Source of the DNA: Pirellulaceae bacterium | GTDB taxonomy: Bacteria > Planctomycetota > Planctomycetia > Pirellulales > Pirellulaceae | DNA length: 64,000 nt | NCBI GenBank assembly: GCA_018402565.1 | Contig: JAGYIQ010000001.1 | Location: forward strand, 558,001 to 622,000 | Reading direction: 5' to 3' | In this document: positions 53,155-61,869 of the stretch, in pieces | How positions within the stretch are numbered: the stretch's first letter is position 1 | How the letters are laid out: the number at the start of each line of letters is the position of its first letter | Notes under the pieces: model-generated | Told to the model about the DNA's origin: nothing | The model's input: only the letters and a program-made list of their open reading frames with translations | The model's database searches: none | Made by a program: the position numbers and the translations under genes

Positions 53155-54405
53155 TTACGGATTGCGACGGACCTGGAACGTTCCGTTGTCGGCCACATCA
53201 AACATCGGTTGGTTGAAGCGGCAATAGCCACGACGCTTGTAAGGCGAGAACTGGATCCCCATCGCCACGTTCCATGTCTCTTGGCCCGAAGTCGAGGCCA
53301 GGATCGTGTCTTGGGGCAACAAGTAAGTAAAACCACCGTAAAATCGCAACGCCTCGTTGCGTAGCGGAGTATTGAAGTCCAGCGCCAAGATCGTGTGTTG
53401 TTCATCCGTATTGCCCGCATTGAACTCGACGTAACCCTCGCCATCACAGACCGACTTGCGGAAGAACACGCGGTACTGACGGGCCGCCACCCAGTTTTCC
53501 GACAAAATGGTCTGGCCGCCCGCGACATCGGTCAAGACGCTGTTGGTCGTATCGCTCAATTGGGCCTGCATGTAGCGAAAGCCGATCGTATTCTGACGGA
53601 CTGTCACCCATGACAATTCACTGCGGAGCTGCGATACGCCAAAATTCGAGTACCAATCCTCTCGCAAGTAATCGTAGGCCACACCACCCTGCAAACCTTG
53701 ATCGACACGGCGAAACAACGCTGCCGTTACAAACAACTGGTTGCGATTCTCCTCGGTAAAAGAGGAACCAGAGAAATTCGATTGCACCGAGTTGACGCCC
53801 AAAGACCCAGAAAACAAACCACAAGTCAATCGCTTCAGTGGCAAGCCCAAGTTCACGCCACCATGAAAACCAAAACTCCCGTCCTGCTGGCGATTTGCCG
53901 CATTCTTGAAACCCTGTACACCCAAGCGAAAATCGGCGTTCGAAATCAAGCCGCCGAACCCTTGCCAGAAACACTCCGGGCACGGATCACAATCACCGCC
54001 GCCGCAATTTCCAGCAAAGCAGCTACCGAACCCCTCGCCATAGCTCACTTCATCGCCCCACATCACGTCACCTTCCATACCCTCGTAGTAGGCCGGCTCG
54101 GCAGAATACACGGGATCCATCATCAACGGCTGTGGCAACGCCTCCATCCCGCCGACCATCTCACCCTGCACCGCATCTTGCGGATAATAGCCGCCAGACA
54201 AATAGTTGACAGGCTGGACCGCACCTCGTACCGGTGCCGATCTCCCCATCCCCGAACCCTGCGGAAAGCCGTAGTTGGCGGGCTGTACAGGTCGCTGCAC
54301 CAAACGCTGCGGTTGGCGAACCTGCTGCGCTTCCACCAACTTCGGACACTGGACTACCAGCAGACACACGGACGCTGCGACGGCAAATACTGTTTTGAGG
54401 GTCAT
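53155..54405 (-). CDS. Planctomycete outer-membrane beta-barrel-like protein
   Basis: This 416-residue protein has a signal peptide (MTLKTVFAVAASVCLLVVQC) with AAGGA upstream. A proline/glutamine-rich region (about 27-60) and a four-cysteine loop follow (SCFAGNCGGGDCDPCPECFW, about 127-146). From about 150 on, strands alternate with turns (GGLISNADFRLGVQGFKN, SFGFHGGVNLGLPLKRLTCG), as in beta-barrels of the BBP7/DUF6666-like type in planctomycetes. Export to the cell surface is inferred from the signal peptide; function is unknown. The 3' end is convergent with the acyltransferase-like gene. Confidence 0.6.
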   Translation of the reverse strand: MTLKTVFAVAASVCLLVVQCPKLVEAQQVRQPQRLVQRPVQPANYGFPQGSGMGRSAPVRGAVQPVNYLSGGYYPQDAVQGEMVGGMEALPQPLMMDPVYSAEPAYYEGMEGDVMWGDEVSYGEGFGSCFAGNCGGGDCDPCPECFWQGFGGLISNADFRLGVQGFKNAANRQQDGSFGFHGGVNLGLPLKRLTCGLFSGSLGVNSVQSNFSGSSFTEENRNQLFVTAALFRRVDQGLQGGVAYDYLREDWYSNFGVSQLRSELSWVTVRQNTIGFRYMQAQLSDTTNSVLTDVAGGQTILSENWVAARQYRVFFRKSVCDGEGYVEFNAGNTDEQHTILALDFNTPLRNEALRFYGGFTYLLPQDTILASTSGQETWNVAMGIQFSPYKRRGYCRFNQPMFDVADNGTFQVRRNP

Positions 54406-54919
54406 CGCTGAAGATTCCTTCCAGGGGGGGCGAAAGGTGGGTCAAACCGCCGCGAACTCGCAACACCCCAGTCAATAGACCCCGCAAGATCCACCGACCA
54501 AGGCACCTCTCAAGGCGACTCGACCAAGCCAAAGCAATCGGAGGTACCCCGCCCGACACTTCGACACCTATTCTTTATCGCCACCCAACTACCCCGGACT
54601 TTCGTCAAAATCGTCAAATTCCACGCAACCAGAAAAGGCGACATAAACTACCTAAATTACCTACACTACCACAATTGGGAACATCGCGAAGGGCGAAGGG
54701 TTAAGGGCGAAGGGCGGCGACAAGCACCAACAACATCTGCCGGGCGACCTACAGCCCCCACGGGCTACCCAGAAACTCAATCTGCTGGCAAAATGTGCCG
54801 ATAAGTGCGCAACAACAGCACGAATTCGGGCGAAAAAACACAGTTTTTGTCCGGTACCGCCCCAGTTTCATGTCACACTCCTTCGTCACCCCGCGGTTCC
54901 CTACTCGAAAGCCACGTCC
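54406..54919. other. Non-coding divergent gap with heptamer-like repeats
   Basis: No gene is supported. At 54687-54718 there is a short run based on GAAGGGC (CGAAGGGCGAAGGGTTAAGGGCGAAGGGCGG). It is the same heptamer theme as the array at 62974-63107. The rest separates the barrel-like gene from the BON-like gene. Confidence 0.5.
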
Positions 54920-55153
54920 ATGCGCACGATTCTTCCGCTAGAATCCGAAGTCTACCTGCGACAAGCCGAAAAGGCACTCCGCGGGCAATGCCATCTCCGG
55001 CAATACCCCGTCCGACTCCAATGCACCGAGACCGGTTTGCAACTGGACGGTGAAGTCTCCAGCTTCTACGAAAAGCAGATGGCCCAAGAAGCCCTGCGAC
55101 AGTTCGATGCCCAAATCGCCATCGACAATCAACTCGAAGTCAGCTGGTCCTGA
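54920..55153 (+). CDS. BON-domain-like small protein
   Basis: This 77-residue protein reads as a single BON-like unit. LQLDGEVSSFYEKQMAQEALR matches the central G-x-V-x-S-x-x-E/KKQxAxxA pattern, and IAIDNQLEVSW matches the closing strand (IDNxLxV). BON domains bind membranes or phospholipids. There is no signal peptide. The last 25 bases overlap the 3' end of the convergent hypF. It is short, but the pattern match supports a real gene. Confidence 0.6.
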   Translation: MRTILPLESEVYLRQAEKALRGQCHLRQYPVRLQCTETGLQLDGEVSSFYEKQMAQEALRQFDAQIAIDNQLEVSWS

Positions 55154-57582
55154 AATCGCCCCGCAAAGATCCGCGTCGCCCACCAAAGCTGGCCCGCCGC
55201 CAGCCCACCGTCGTTGACCGGCAACTCCCCGGGCAGTCCCACGTCGACACCGCACTCTGCCAACTCGGCGGCGACCAACTCCACCAGCAGCCGATTCTGA
55301 AACACGCCGCCGCCCAAAGTCACCGCCTCACGACCAACTCGGCGGCACAGCCCGGCAATGCCCCCAGCCAATCCGCGGTGAAACCGCATCGCCATCTGCC
55401 CCCGTGTCGCTCCCGCACCGCGGTCCCGCAACAACTGCCGGACCAACGGTCGCCAATCCCACTCCCACAGGACATCCGACATCGGACCCTCACTCGCGGT
55501 TCCCTCCCTCGCGGTTCCCTCCGACACGGGACCCTCCACCAGCGGCAATTCGTAGCCGCCCGCTGCGCGCGGGTCGGCCGCCGCTTCCAACCACGCTGCG
55601 AACTGGCCCTCGTAGCCGACCTCCCATGGCAAGTCTTCATTCGGCGCCCACACCAACACAGCGACCGCGTCAAACAACCGCCCCAGACTGCTGGTCGTGA
55701 CACCATGCAACCGTCGGCTCAACACGCCCTCGATCTCGGCTTGCCGAGGGATGCCCAACCACGCCTCGGCCGATCGCTCCCCCAGCTCGTGCAGTAGACT
55801 GGCGGCCACTCGCCACGGCTGCCGCACCGCCATCGCTCCGCCCGCAAGAAAAAAAGGACGCAATCTTGCTACCCTCTGAAACAGCGTTTTCGAATTGGGT
55901 GTAAATTGAAACGCTTCACCACCCCAAACCGAACCGTCATCACCATAGCCAGTCCCATCCCAAGCGAGCGCCAAAACGTCGCGATCCACCCACCCGGCAT
56001 CCAGCAGACTCGTCGCAACATGCGCGGCATGATGCTGAACAGCGATCGCCGGAATCCCTCGTCGCTCGGCGTACTCGACTGCCCAGCGACTCGTGAAGTA
56101 ATCGGGATGCCGATCGTGCGCCACAAACTGCGGGTGACAGTCGTACAGTGCCAACAGATCGTCGACATGCTCGACGAATCGTTGTCGAGCAGCCAGTGAC
56201 TCCATATCACCCAGATGCGGTCCCAGTATCGCCTGCTTTCCGTTACTCAAGGCAATCGCCACTTTCTGTTGCCCCCCGACCGCCAACCCCGCACACCCTG
56301 ACAGGGCCGCCCCCAGTTCCAAGGGCTTTGGTCCGAACCCACGTCCCAAACGGACCGTCGCTGCTCGGCCCGCCACAATTTGCACGACGCTGTCATCCAA
56401 CGCGCGCTGTATAACACGGTTGTGCGACACGACGTGCCGGCAGTCGACCCGCAAGACCTCCGTCGGTAGCTCGCCGCCAAATGCCGTGTCGTCGTGACTC
56501 GCGAGCTGCTCCTCCGTCTGACAGATCGGCTCACCCTCCAAGTTCGCGCTGCTGACCACCAACGGCCCAACTTCAGTCACCAATGCGGCATGCATACCGG
56601 TACTGGGCAAGAACAAGCCGATCGAATCCAACCCCGGGGCAATCAGCTCCCTCAGCTTGGGGGACAGACCTCGCACATCATGTCCGCCCGAGAGCGGCTC
56701 CTCATGTCCGCCCGAGAGCTGCTGTGGCACCACCACAATGGGTCCCGCCGCCGAGGACAATGCACGAGCAGCCGTTGGCTCGATTCGGCCAAACCATCCC
56801 GCCATCTCCAGATCTTGCACCATGATGGCCAGCGGCTTCTGCGGCCGTCGCTTGAGCTGCCGCAAACGGCGGATCGCCGCTGCACAACGAGCGTCCACCA
56901 ACCACTGAAAGCCGCCCACTCCCTTCAGCCCGACCACCTCACCATTTTTTAGCGCCTCCACGGCCGTCGCCCAACCGGTGACTCGTGGCCCGCAGATCGG
57001 ACAACTGGTCGTCTGAGCATGGAAGCGCCGAGAATCGACGTCGCGATACTCCGATAGACAGTCGGGGCACATGCCGAAGTCCTGCATCGAGGTCGTCGGC
57101 CGCTCGTATGGCATGGCCGTCAACAAGGTGTACCGCGGCCCACACCGACTGCAACTGATCATCAAATCGCGATACCGCCGATTGCTCGCATCGTCCATCT
57201 CGCGCCGGCAGTCCGCACAGGTCACCACATCTCGAGGCACGGGCGTGGCCAACCCACCGCCGCCCTCGCCAACCACGATAACAAAGCCCTCGCACGCCAG
57301 CGGCGGCACGACATCGACCTGCACGCCGTCCACCTGTCCCTCATCCGGACAAACGGCGACCACTGCCAAAACAAATGCCGCGACTCGATCCGTCACGCCC
57401 TGCACGTGCACCTCAATGCCGGCAGCGGTGTTCGCCACCCAGCCCACCAAGCCATTCGCTCGAGCCAACCGCGCCAGTGCCGGTCGATAGCCAATCCCTT
57501 GCACGCGACCACCCAGTCTCAGTCGCTTGGCGCTCACCGACTCGACGGACGTTTGAGCTGCGGAATCGACCACTTCAACCAC
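55129..57582 (-). CDS. hypF: Carbamoyltransferase HypF
   Basis: This 817-residue protein starts at a GTG directly after the hypB stop (no gap). Residues 19-100 form the acylphosphatase domain (RLRLGGRVQGIGYRP). Four CxxC pairs follow (C122/C125, C144/C147, C172/C175, C194/C197), as in the HypF zinc fingers. Next are the YrdC domain (about 205-390) and the Kae1-like carbamoyltransferase domain, with HDRHPDYFTSRWA, VQHHAAHVA, WDGTGYGDDGSVWGGE and GGGVFQNRLLVEL. It carbamoylates HypE. Two in-frame tandem repeats (55483-55542 and 56678-56719) expand loops in the Kae1-like and YrdC domains. Confidence 0.95.
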   Translation of the reverse strand: MVEVVDSAAQTSVESVSAKRLRLGGRVQGIGYRPALARLARANGLVGWVANTAAGIEVHVQGVTDRVAAFVLAVVAVCPDEGQVDGVQVDVVPPLACEGFVIVVGEGGGGLATPVPRDVVTCADCRREMDDASNRRYRDLMISCSRCGPRYTLLTAMPYERPTTSMQDFGMCPDCLSEYRDVDSRRFHAQTTSCPICGPRVTGWATAVEALKNGEVVGLKGVGGFQWLVDARCAAAIRRLRQLKRRPQKPLAIMVQDLEMAGWFGRIEPTAARALSSAAGPIVVVPQQLSGGHEEPLSGGHDVRGLSPKLRELIAPGLDSIGLFLPSTGMHAALVTEVGPLVVSSANLEGEPICQTEEQLASHDDTAFGGELPTEVLRVDCRHVVSHNRVIQRALDDSVVQIVAGRAATVRLGRGFGPKPLELGAALSGCAGLAVGGQQKVAIALSNGKQAILGPHLGDMESLAARQRFVEHVDDLLALYDCHPQFVAHDRHPDYFTSRWAVEYAERRGIPAIAVQHHAAHVATSLLDAGWVDRDVLALAWDGTGYGDDGSVWGGEAFQFTPNSKTLFQRVARLRPFFLAGGAMAVRQPWRVAASLLHELGERSAEAWLGIPRQAEIEGVLSRRLHGVTTSSLGRLFDAVAVLVWAPNEDLPWEVGYEGQFAAWLEAAADPRAAGGYELPLVEGPVSEGTAREGTASEGPMSDVLWEWDWRPLVRQLLRDRGAGATRGQMAMRFHRGLAGGIAGLCRRVGREAVTLGGGVFQNRLLVELVAAELAECGVDVGLPGELPVNDGGLAAGQLWWATRIFAGRFQDQLTSS
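55483..55542. repeat. 4 x 15-bp imperfect tandem repeat in hypF (Kae1-like domain)
   Basis: Four units of the type GGTTCCCTCCCTCGC occupy 55483-55542. In the minus-strand gene they encode EGPVS-EGTAR-EGTAS-EGPMS, a loop inserted before the final helices of the carbamoyltransferase domain. Confidence 0.88.
56678..56719. repeat. Two copies of an 18-bp unit with 24-bp period in hypF (YrdC domain)
   Basis: TCATGTCCGCCCGAGAGC occurs at 56678-56695 and 56702-56719, separated by GGCTCC. The gene encodes LSGGHEEPLSGGHD at this site, in a loop before the GLFLPSTGMH strand of the YrdC domain. Confidence 0.9.
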
Positions 57583-58284
57583 TCACGCAGATACTGGGTC
57601 GTTCAACCCGTTCGAGTCGGCAAAACAGGCGTCGCGCCGCCGCTCCAGAAATTCGCACCAGGCGGCAATGCCATCGCCCTGCAGCGAACTCAAGGTCAAC
57701 ACGTCTAAATCAGGCTGCACCATCCGAGCATCCGCAATGGCAGCGTCCACGCGAAACGGCACATACGGCAACAAGTCCGTCTTGCTGATCACCAAAGCCT
57801 GACACGAACGAAAGATCTTGGGGTACTTGCCCGGCTTATCGTCGCCATCCGTGACACTCAACAAAGCGACCCGCAAATGCTCGGCCAAGTCATGTCCCGC
57901 CGGGCAGACCAAGTTGCCGACATTCTCAATAAACAAAAATTCAATATCGGGTTGGTCCAATGCCGCCAGTCCCCGTTGCACCAGCGACAGTTGCAAATGA
58001 CACGCCCCACCCGTCGTTAACTGCGCCACCGCAGTAAACGGCGCCAAACGCTCGGCGTCGCGTTCCGTCTCCAAGTCGCCCACCAACACCGCCATGCGAA
58101 AACGCCCCTGCCAATGTTTGGCCGTGGCCTCCAACAAGGCGGTCTTGCCCGCACCAGGCGACGACACCAGGTTCACGACAAACACGCCGTCGCGCGTGAA
58201 CTGGGCCCGCTGTGCCACCGCATCCGCTTTGGCTTCCGCCATCACGTCCCGCCGCACCACGACTCGTTTGAATCCGGTCTCCAT
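57583..58284 (-). CDS. hypB: Hydrogenase nickel incorporation GTPase HypB
   Basis: This 233-residue protein has the P-loop SSPGAGKT (residues 41-48), GDLETERDAERL, and the nickel/zinc G-domain site TTGGACHLQLSLV. FIENVGNLVCPAGHDLAEH and KTDLLPYV complete the HypB-type SIMIBI GTPase. It lacks the histidine-rich or CxxCGC N terminus that binds extra nickel in some HypB proteins, so it is a minimal form. HypB with HypA inserts nickel into the hydrogenase large subunit; no hypA is seen in the window. The hypF start follows its stop directly. Confidence 0.95.
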   Translation of the reverse strand: METGFKRVVVRRDVMAEAKADAVAQRAQFTRDGVFVVNLVSSPGAGKTALLEATAKHWQGRFRMAVLVGDLETERDAERLAPFTAVAQLTTGGACHLQLSLVQRGLAALDQPDIEFLFIENVGNLVCPAGHDLAEHLRVALLSVTDGDDKPGKYPKIFRSCQALVISKTDLLPYVPFRVDAAIADARMVQPDLDVLTLSSLQGDGIAAWCEFLERRRDACFADSNGLNDPVSA

Positions 58285-58310
58285 ACGCCTCTTACTCCTG
58301 GCTGCTTGGC

Positions 58311-61300
58311 CTATCGATCATCCGACCCGGCAGACTCGGGCACCAACTCCAACCCGAGGCTCTGGCCCTTTTCGGTCGCCGGTATCCCGCGCACCATCCA
58401 CTCTGCCGCCGGAGCGCCTTGCAGATAGTGATCAAAAAATTGCTGCATTCGCACCGCAAAGTCACGGCGGTTCTCTTCCTTCGAGATCCCGTGCGGCTCG
58501 CCATTGTAATTGACCAACCAAGCCGGCCGTTCCAAGCGACGCAACGCCATGAACAACTCGATGCCTTGGTACCAGGGCACCGCCCCGTCGTTGTCATTGT
58601 GCAAGATCAACAGCGGGGTCCGAATGCGATCGGCAAAAAACAGCGGCGAGTTATCGATGTAGGCCTGCCGATCCTCCCACAACGTGCGGCCAATGCGACT
58701 CTGCGTGCGTTCGTACTGGAACATCCGACTCAGGCCACTCTCCCAGCGAATCCCGCCGTAGGCACTGGTCATGTTCGATACCGGTGCCCCCGCCTCCGCC
58801 GCCGCAAACCGATCCGTCTGGCTGACAATGTAAGCGGTCTGGTAGCCGCCCCAACTGTGACCTTGCAAACCCATGCGCTGCGGATCAATGAACCCTTGGG
58901 CAATCAGTTTGTCCACGCCCGGCATCACACAGTTCATGGCACTCTGCCCCGGCGATCCTGTCTCGTACACAATATCCGGCACAAACACCACGTAACCGCG
59001 ACTGACGTAGAAGCTGATGTTGATCGTCGAGCGGCCAGCCGCCGGCGGGTAATAGCGATGCAAGTTCTCGGAGTTCCGCTCGTAGTAGTAAACCAGCAAC
59101 GGGTACTTATGATTCGGATTGAACAACTCGGGCTTGTAGACAATCCCCTCCAACCGTCGCCCCGTGGCACTGGTCCACTCCAGCGGCTCGGCGGTCCCCC
59201 AGTGATAATCGTTCTGTTGCGGGTTGACTTTGGTCAGTCGCTGAAAGCGCGAGAACGTCAGATCGGTCTTCCAATGATCCGGGAAGCTGCGAAAATCCTG
59301 TCGCGTCACCAACACCGTCTCGCCTTGCTCGGCCTTGACCAAATCGCCCACCGACTCGGGCAACAAGATCAACTCTTTCAGCTCGTCCTGTTTCCCCAAC
59401 CGCAATTCAAAAAAACCACTACTCTTGCTCGACTCCGCGAAGGCACTCAAATAATGGGCACCCGTCAACGGCACAAAGCGTTCCTCGCGGTCCAATCGCA
59501 CGCGTCGCAGTCGCACCTGTCGCTGCCGCCCCACACCATCTGTCAAACACTTCGGTGCCTGCTGGCCCGTGGGGTCCAACTGCCACAGGTCGTACCGGTC
59601 GTACACCCAGACGAACTTATCTTTCTCGCTCCAACCCGCCAGCCCATAAGCCGGGGGCAAATTCGGCGTATCGTGCTCTTCGTCGACCAACGTCTGCTGC
59701 ACGGATTCACTGATCTTTACGGTTTGTTTGTTTCGCGTCGACAACGCGTACCAATGTCGCTGCTGCCCATCCCACCAATAGAGATACTGGCCATTGGGCG
59801 AGATCTGGACACTGGCCTGCGTCCGCTCGACGACCTTTTCTCGCTTGCCCGTGCGTACGTCGACCAACCACACGTCCGCAAAGCCCGGAGCTTCCCACGT
59901 GCGTTCCACCTGGTACGGCTCGTTGGTCACCATCACCCCAAAAGCACTGTCGTCCTCGTCCGCGATGACCACAGTCGGCGTCTCGGGACTGGCCAATTGA
60001 ACGATCTTTTTTGACTCGATGTGATACACCGCTCGGTAACTCAACCGCCGCAAGCGATTGACTTGCACTTGCTGCACCGTCTGCAGCAGCGGTTCCGACC
60101 AATGCCATAAATCCAACTTCGCGGCCGGCGGACCACTACTGGCCGCGGCCCCTTCAGCGACCGGCTCGTCAGCCAACTTCGGCGTGGTGTTGAAGAACAA
60201 CCGCTTGCCAGATTTCGAGAAAGACAGGGGCGTTTCCGGCTGCACCAACCAACCCGCCGGCACGCCATCGGTGCCCGTCGTGGCAACCGCAACAGCTCCC
60301 TCGGTCGCGTCCCGCTGATACAAATAGACGCTGACGGCTGCCGGCTCTTTGGACTTGTCATCCGCCACCCCTTGATGGGCAAACGCCAACTGCTGGCCCG
60401 CCTCATCAAACGCCAACCCCGCGTATTTCCCGTCCAGGTCATGAACCCGCTGGGGATGAATTGGCTCTTGCACCGACGTCAGCCACACGCCCCGTTGCGA
60501 CTCCGCGCCCTCGACCACCCAACTCAGATTGCGACCAAACTTGTCGAAGCGGAACTCGGTCACGCCAGGGAATCGCCACTGCCGACCAGTGCTCAACTGC
60601 TCGATCACCAACTCATTGCCCGCACCGCCGGCACCCGCGCCGCCACGGCCGCCCGCGCCACGACCCGCTCGACCTGCGCCACCGCGTCCACCTCCGGCGG
60701 ACGGTGCCGAGGCCTGGCTCGAGGCCTGGCTCGAGGCCTGGCCCGCAGCCGGACTCGTCGCCGCGGCTGCCGCTGGATTCGACTCCTGACTCGTGGTCCC
60801 GGCTTCACCTTTCCCTTGGCCCGCCGCAGGACTGGCTTTGGCCGCGGGACCCAGCAGCTTGACCAAGGCCGTGACACCGGCAGCGTTTTGTCGTGGCACC
60901 AGCTCTTTATCTACCTGGCCGCGCTGGGCCGTGACACTGGCGGCCCCCCGCATCGGGATCACATACGCCACCCAATCCGTCCCTTTTTCAGGCAAAGTGA
61001 AGGAACGCACGCCCGGCACCGTTCGCACCCGCCCGTCGGCCAAACTCAAGATCGACAGGGCCGGTTGGGGGCGCTGATCTTCCGCTACCTTGTCCGCCAC
61101 GGCCTTCTTCACCGCCGCTGGATCCGGATCGACAATCATCAGCAAGTGAGCCCCGGAGCGATCAAACGTCGCGCTGCGGCCCCGGTCGATCTGGTACTCC
61201 ACGTCGGAATCCGTGCTCCGCACGTACAGCTTGCGGACCTGGCTATCGCTCCAACCCTGCGAGGTCTGGTAGCTGAGCCATTTGCCGTCGACTGATAACT

Positions 61301-61472
61301 GCCGTCCCGAAACCGACTTCCACTGGTCATAGGCCTCGTGGTCCAAAGGCTTGCGGTCATCCGCACGGACGTCGCCCGACCCGCTCCAGAAACCACCGGC
61401 CAAGGCCCCCCAGGCCACCAAACCCACCATCAGCCGCCATCGCCAGCCCCGCTGAGCACAAGCCAGTCTCAT
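58311..61472 (-). CDS. S9 family serine peptidase (prolyl oligopeptidase-like), exported
   Basis: The ATG at 61472 opens a signal-like helix (WRLMVGLVAWGALAGGFW) and gives 1053 residues; the frame extends 18 codons further. An N-terminal beta-propeller region carries a long low-complexity insert (about 205-285) with SSQASSQAS and GGRGGAGRAGRG runs. The C-terminal alpha/beta hydrolase has S873 in GHSWGGYQTAY, D962 in HNDNDGAVPW and H994 in GEPHGI, the S9 catalytic triad. It should cleave peptides outside the cytoplasm. hypB lies 26 bases downstream on the same strand, but a functional link is not evident. Confidence 0.92.
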   Translation of the reverse strand: MRLACAQRGWRWRLMVGLVAWGALAGGFWSGSGDVRADDRKPLDHEAYDQWKSVSGRQLSVDGKWLSYQTSQGWSDSQVRKLYVRSTDSDVEYQIDRGRSATFDRSGAHLLMIVDPDPAAVKKAVADKVAEDQRPQPALSILSLADGRVRTVPGVRSFTLPEKGTDWVAYVIPMRGAASVTAQRGQVDKELVPRQNAAGVTALVKLLGPAAKASPAAGQGKGEAGTTSQESNPAAAAATSPAAGQASSQASSQASAPSAGGGRGGAGRAGRGAGGRGGAGAGGAGNELVIEQLSTGRQWRFPGVTEFRFDKFGRNLSWVVEGAESQRGVWLTSVQEPIHPQRVHDLDGKYAGLAFDEAGQQLAFAHQGVADDKSKEPAAVSVYLYQRDATEGAVAVATTGTDGVPAGWLVQPETPLSFSKSGKRLFFNTTPKLADEPVAEGAAASSGPPAAKLDLWHWSEPLLQTVQQVQVNRLRRLSYRAVYHIESKKIVQLASPETPTVVIADEDDSAFGVMVTNEPYQVERTWEAPGFADVWLVDVRTGKREKVVERTQASVQISPNGQYLYWWDGQQRHWYALSTRNKQTVKISESVQQTLVDEEHDTPNLPPAYGLAGWSEKDKFVWVYDRYDLWQLDPTGQQAPKCLTDGVGRQRQVRLRRVRLDREERFVPLTGAHYLSAFAESSKSSGFFELRLGKQDELKELILLPESVGDLVKAEQGETVLVTRQDFRSFPDHWKTDLTFSRFQRLTKVNPQQNDYHWGTAEPLEWTSATGRRLEGIVYKPELFNPNHKYPLLVYYYERNSENLHRYYPPAAGRSTINISFYVSRGYVVFVPDIVYETGSPGQSAMNCVMPGVDKLIAQGFIDPQRMGLQGHSWGGYQTAYIVSQTDRFAAAEAGAPVSNMTSAYGGIRWESGLSRMFQYERTQSRIGRTLWEDRQAYIDNSPLFFADRIRTPLLILHNDNDGAVPWYQGIELFMALRRLERPAWLVNYNGEPHGISKEENRRDFAVRMQQFFDHYLQGAPAAEWMVRGIPATEKGQSLGLELVPESAGSDDR
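60709..60744. repeat. 3 x 12-bp tandem repeat in the S9 peptidase gene
   Basis: GAGGCCTGGCTC is repeated at 60709, 60721 and 60733 (last copy GAGGCCTGGCCC). It encodes SQAS-type tetrapeptides within the low-complexity insert of the propeller region. Confidence 0.9.
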
Positions 61473-61869
61473 CCGCCAACTCCCACATATCGATTCCAGC
61501 CCCGATCCAACACGGCCGTCAGTCACCGCACCCCCAGTCTAATCGAATTGGCCGATCCTGGCAGTTACCAATCGCCCAAAACCGGGCGTCCCCCACAAAT
61601 CGCCTCCGAAAAACGGGAAACGACGTGGTGTTTCTGTGCCGTCAAATCCGCGTGAGTGGGACCACAAGTTTGACAGCGAGAACGGCCCAGCCTACAAGCA
61701 CGGCCCCCCGCCCCCCGCCGGTTTACCGGTGGGAGCGAAAGTTTGACAGCGAGAAACGCCCAGCCTACAAGCTCCGTGCCTCCGCCCCCCACCGGTGAAC
61801 CGGCGGGGGGCGGAGGGGCCGCTACGCCGAAGGGCGGCGGTTGTTGATCTGGTTAAAAAATAGATTGCT
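61473..61869. other. Gap between the S9 peptidase and aspartoacylase-like genes
   Basis: No gene is supported. The stretch holds the tandem duplicated palindromic element at 61667-61810; otherwise nothing recognisable. Confidence 0.5.
61667..61810. repeat. Doublet of a GC-rich palindromic element
   Basis: AGTTTGACAGCGAGAA followed by (A)CG(G)CCCAGCCTACAAGC occurs at 61667 and 61740. Each copy ends in a hairpin: CCCGCCGG-TTTA-CCGGTGGG around 61715-61733, and CCCCCCACCGG-TGAA-CCGGCGGGGGG at 61784-61810. Pairing is kept in both although the stem bases and loops differ. Confidence 0.75.

Noticed and set aside
58419-60014. 531-codon open frame on the plus strand
   Set aside because: It is antisense to the S9 peptidase with its complete catalytic triad.
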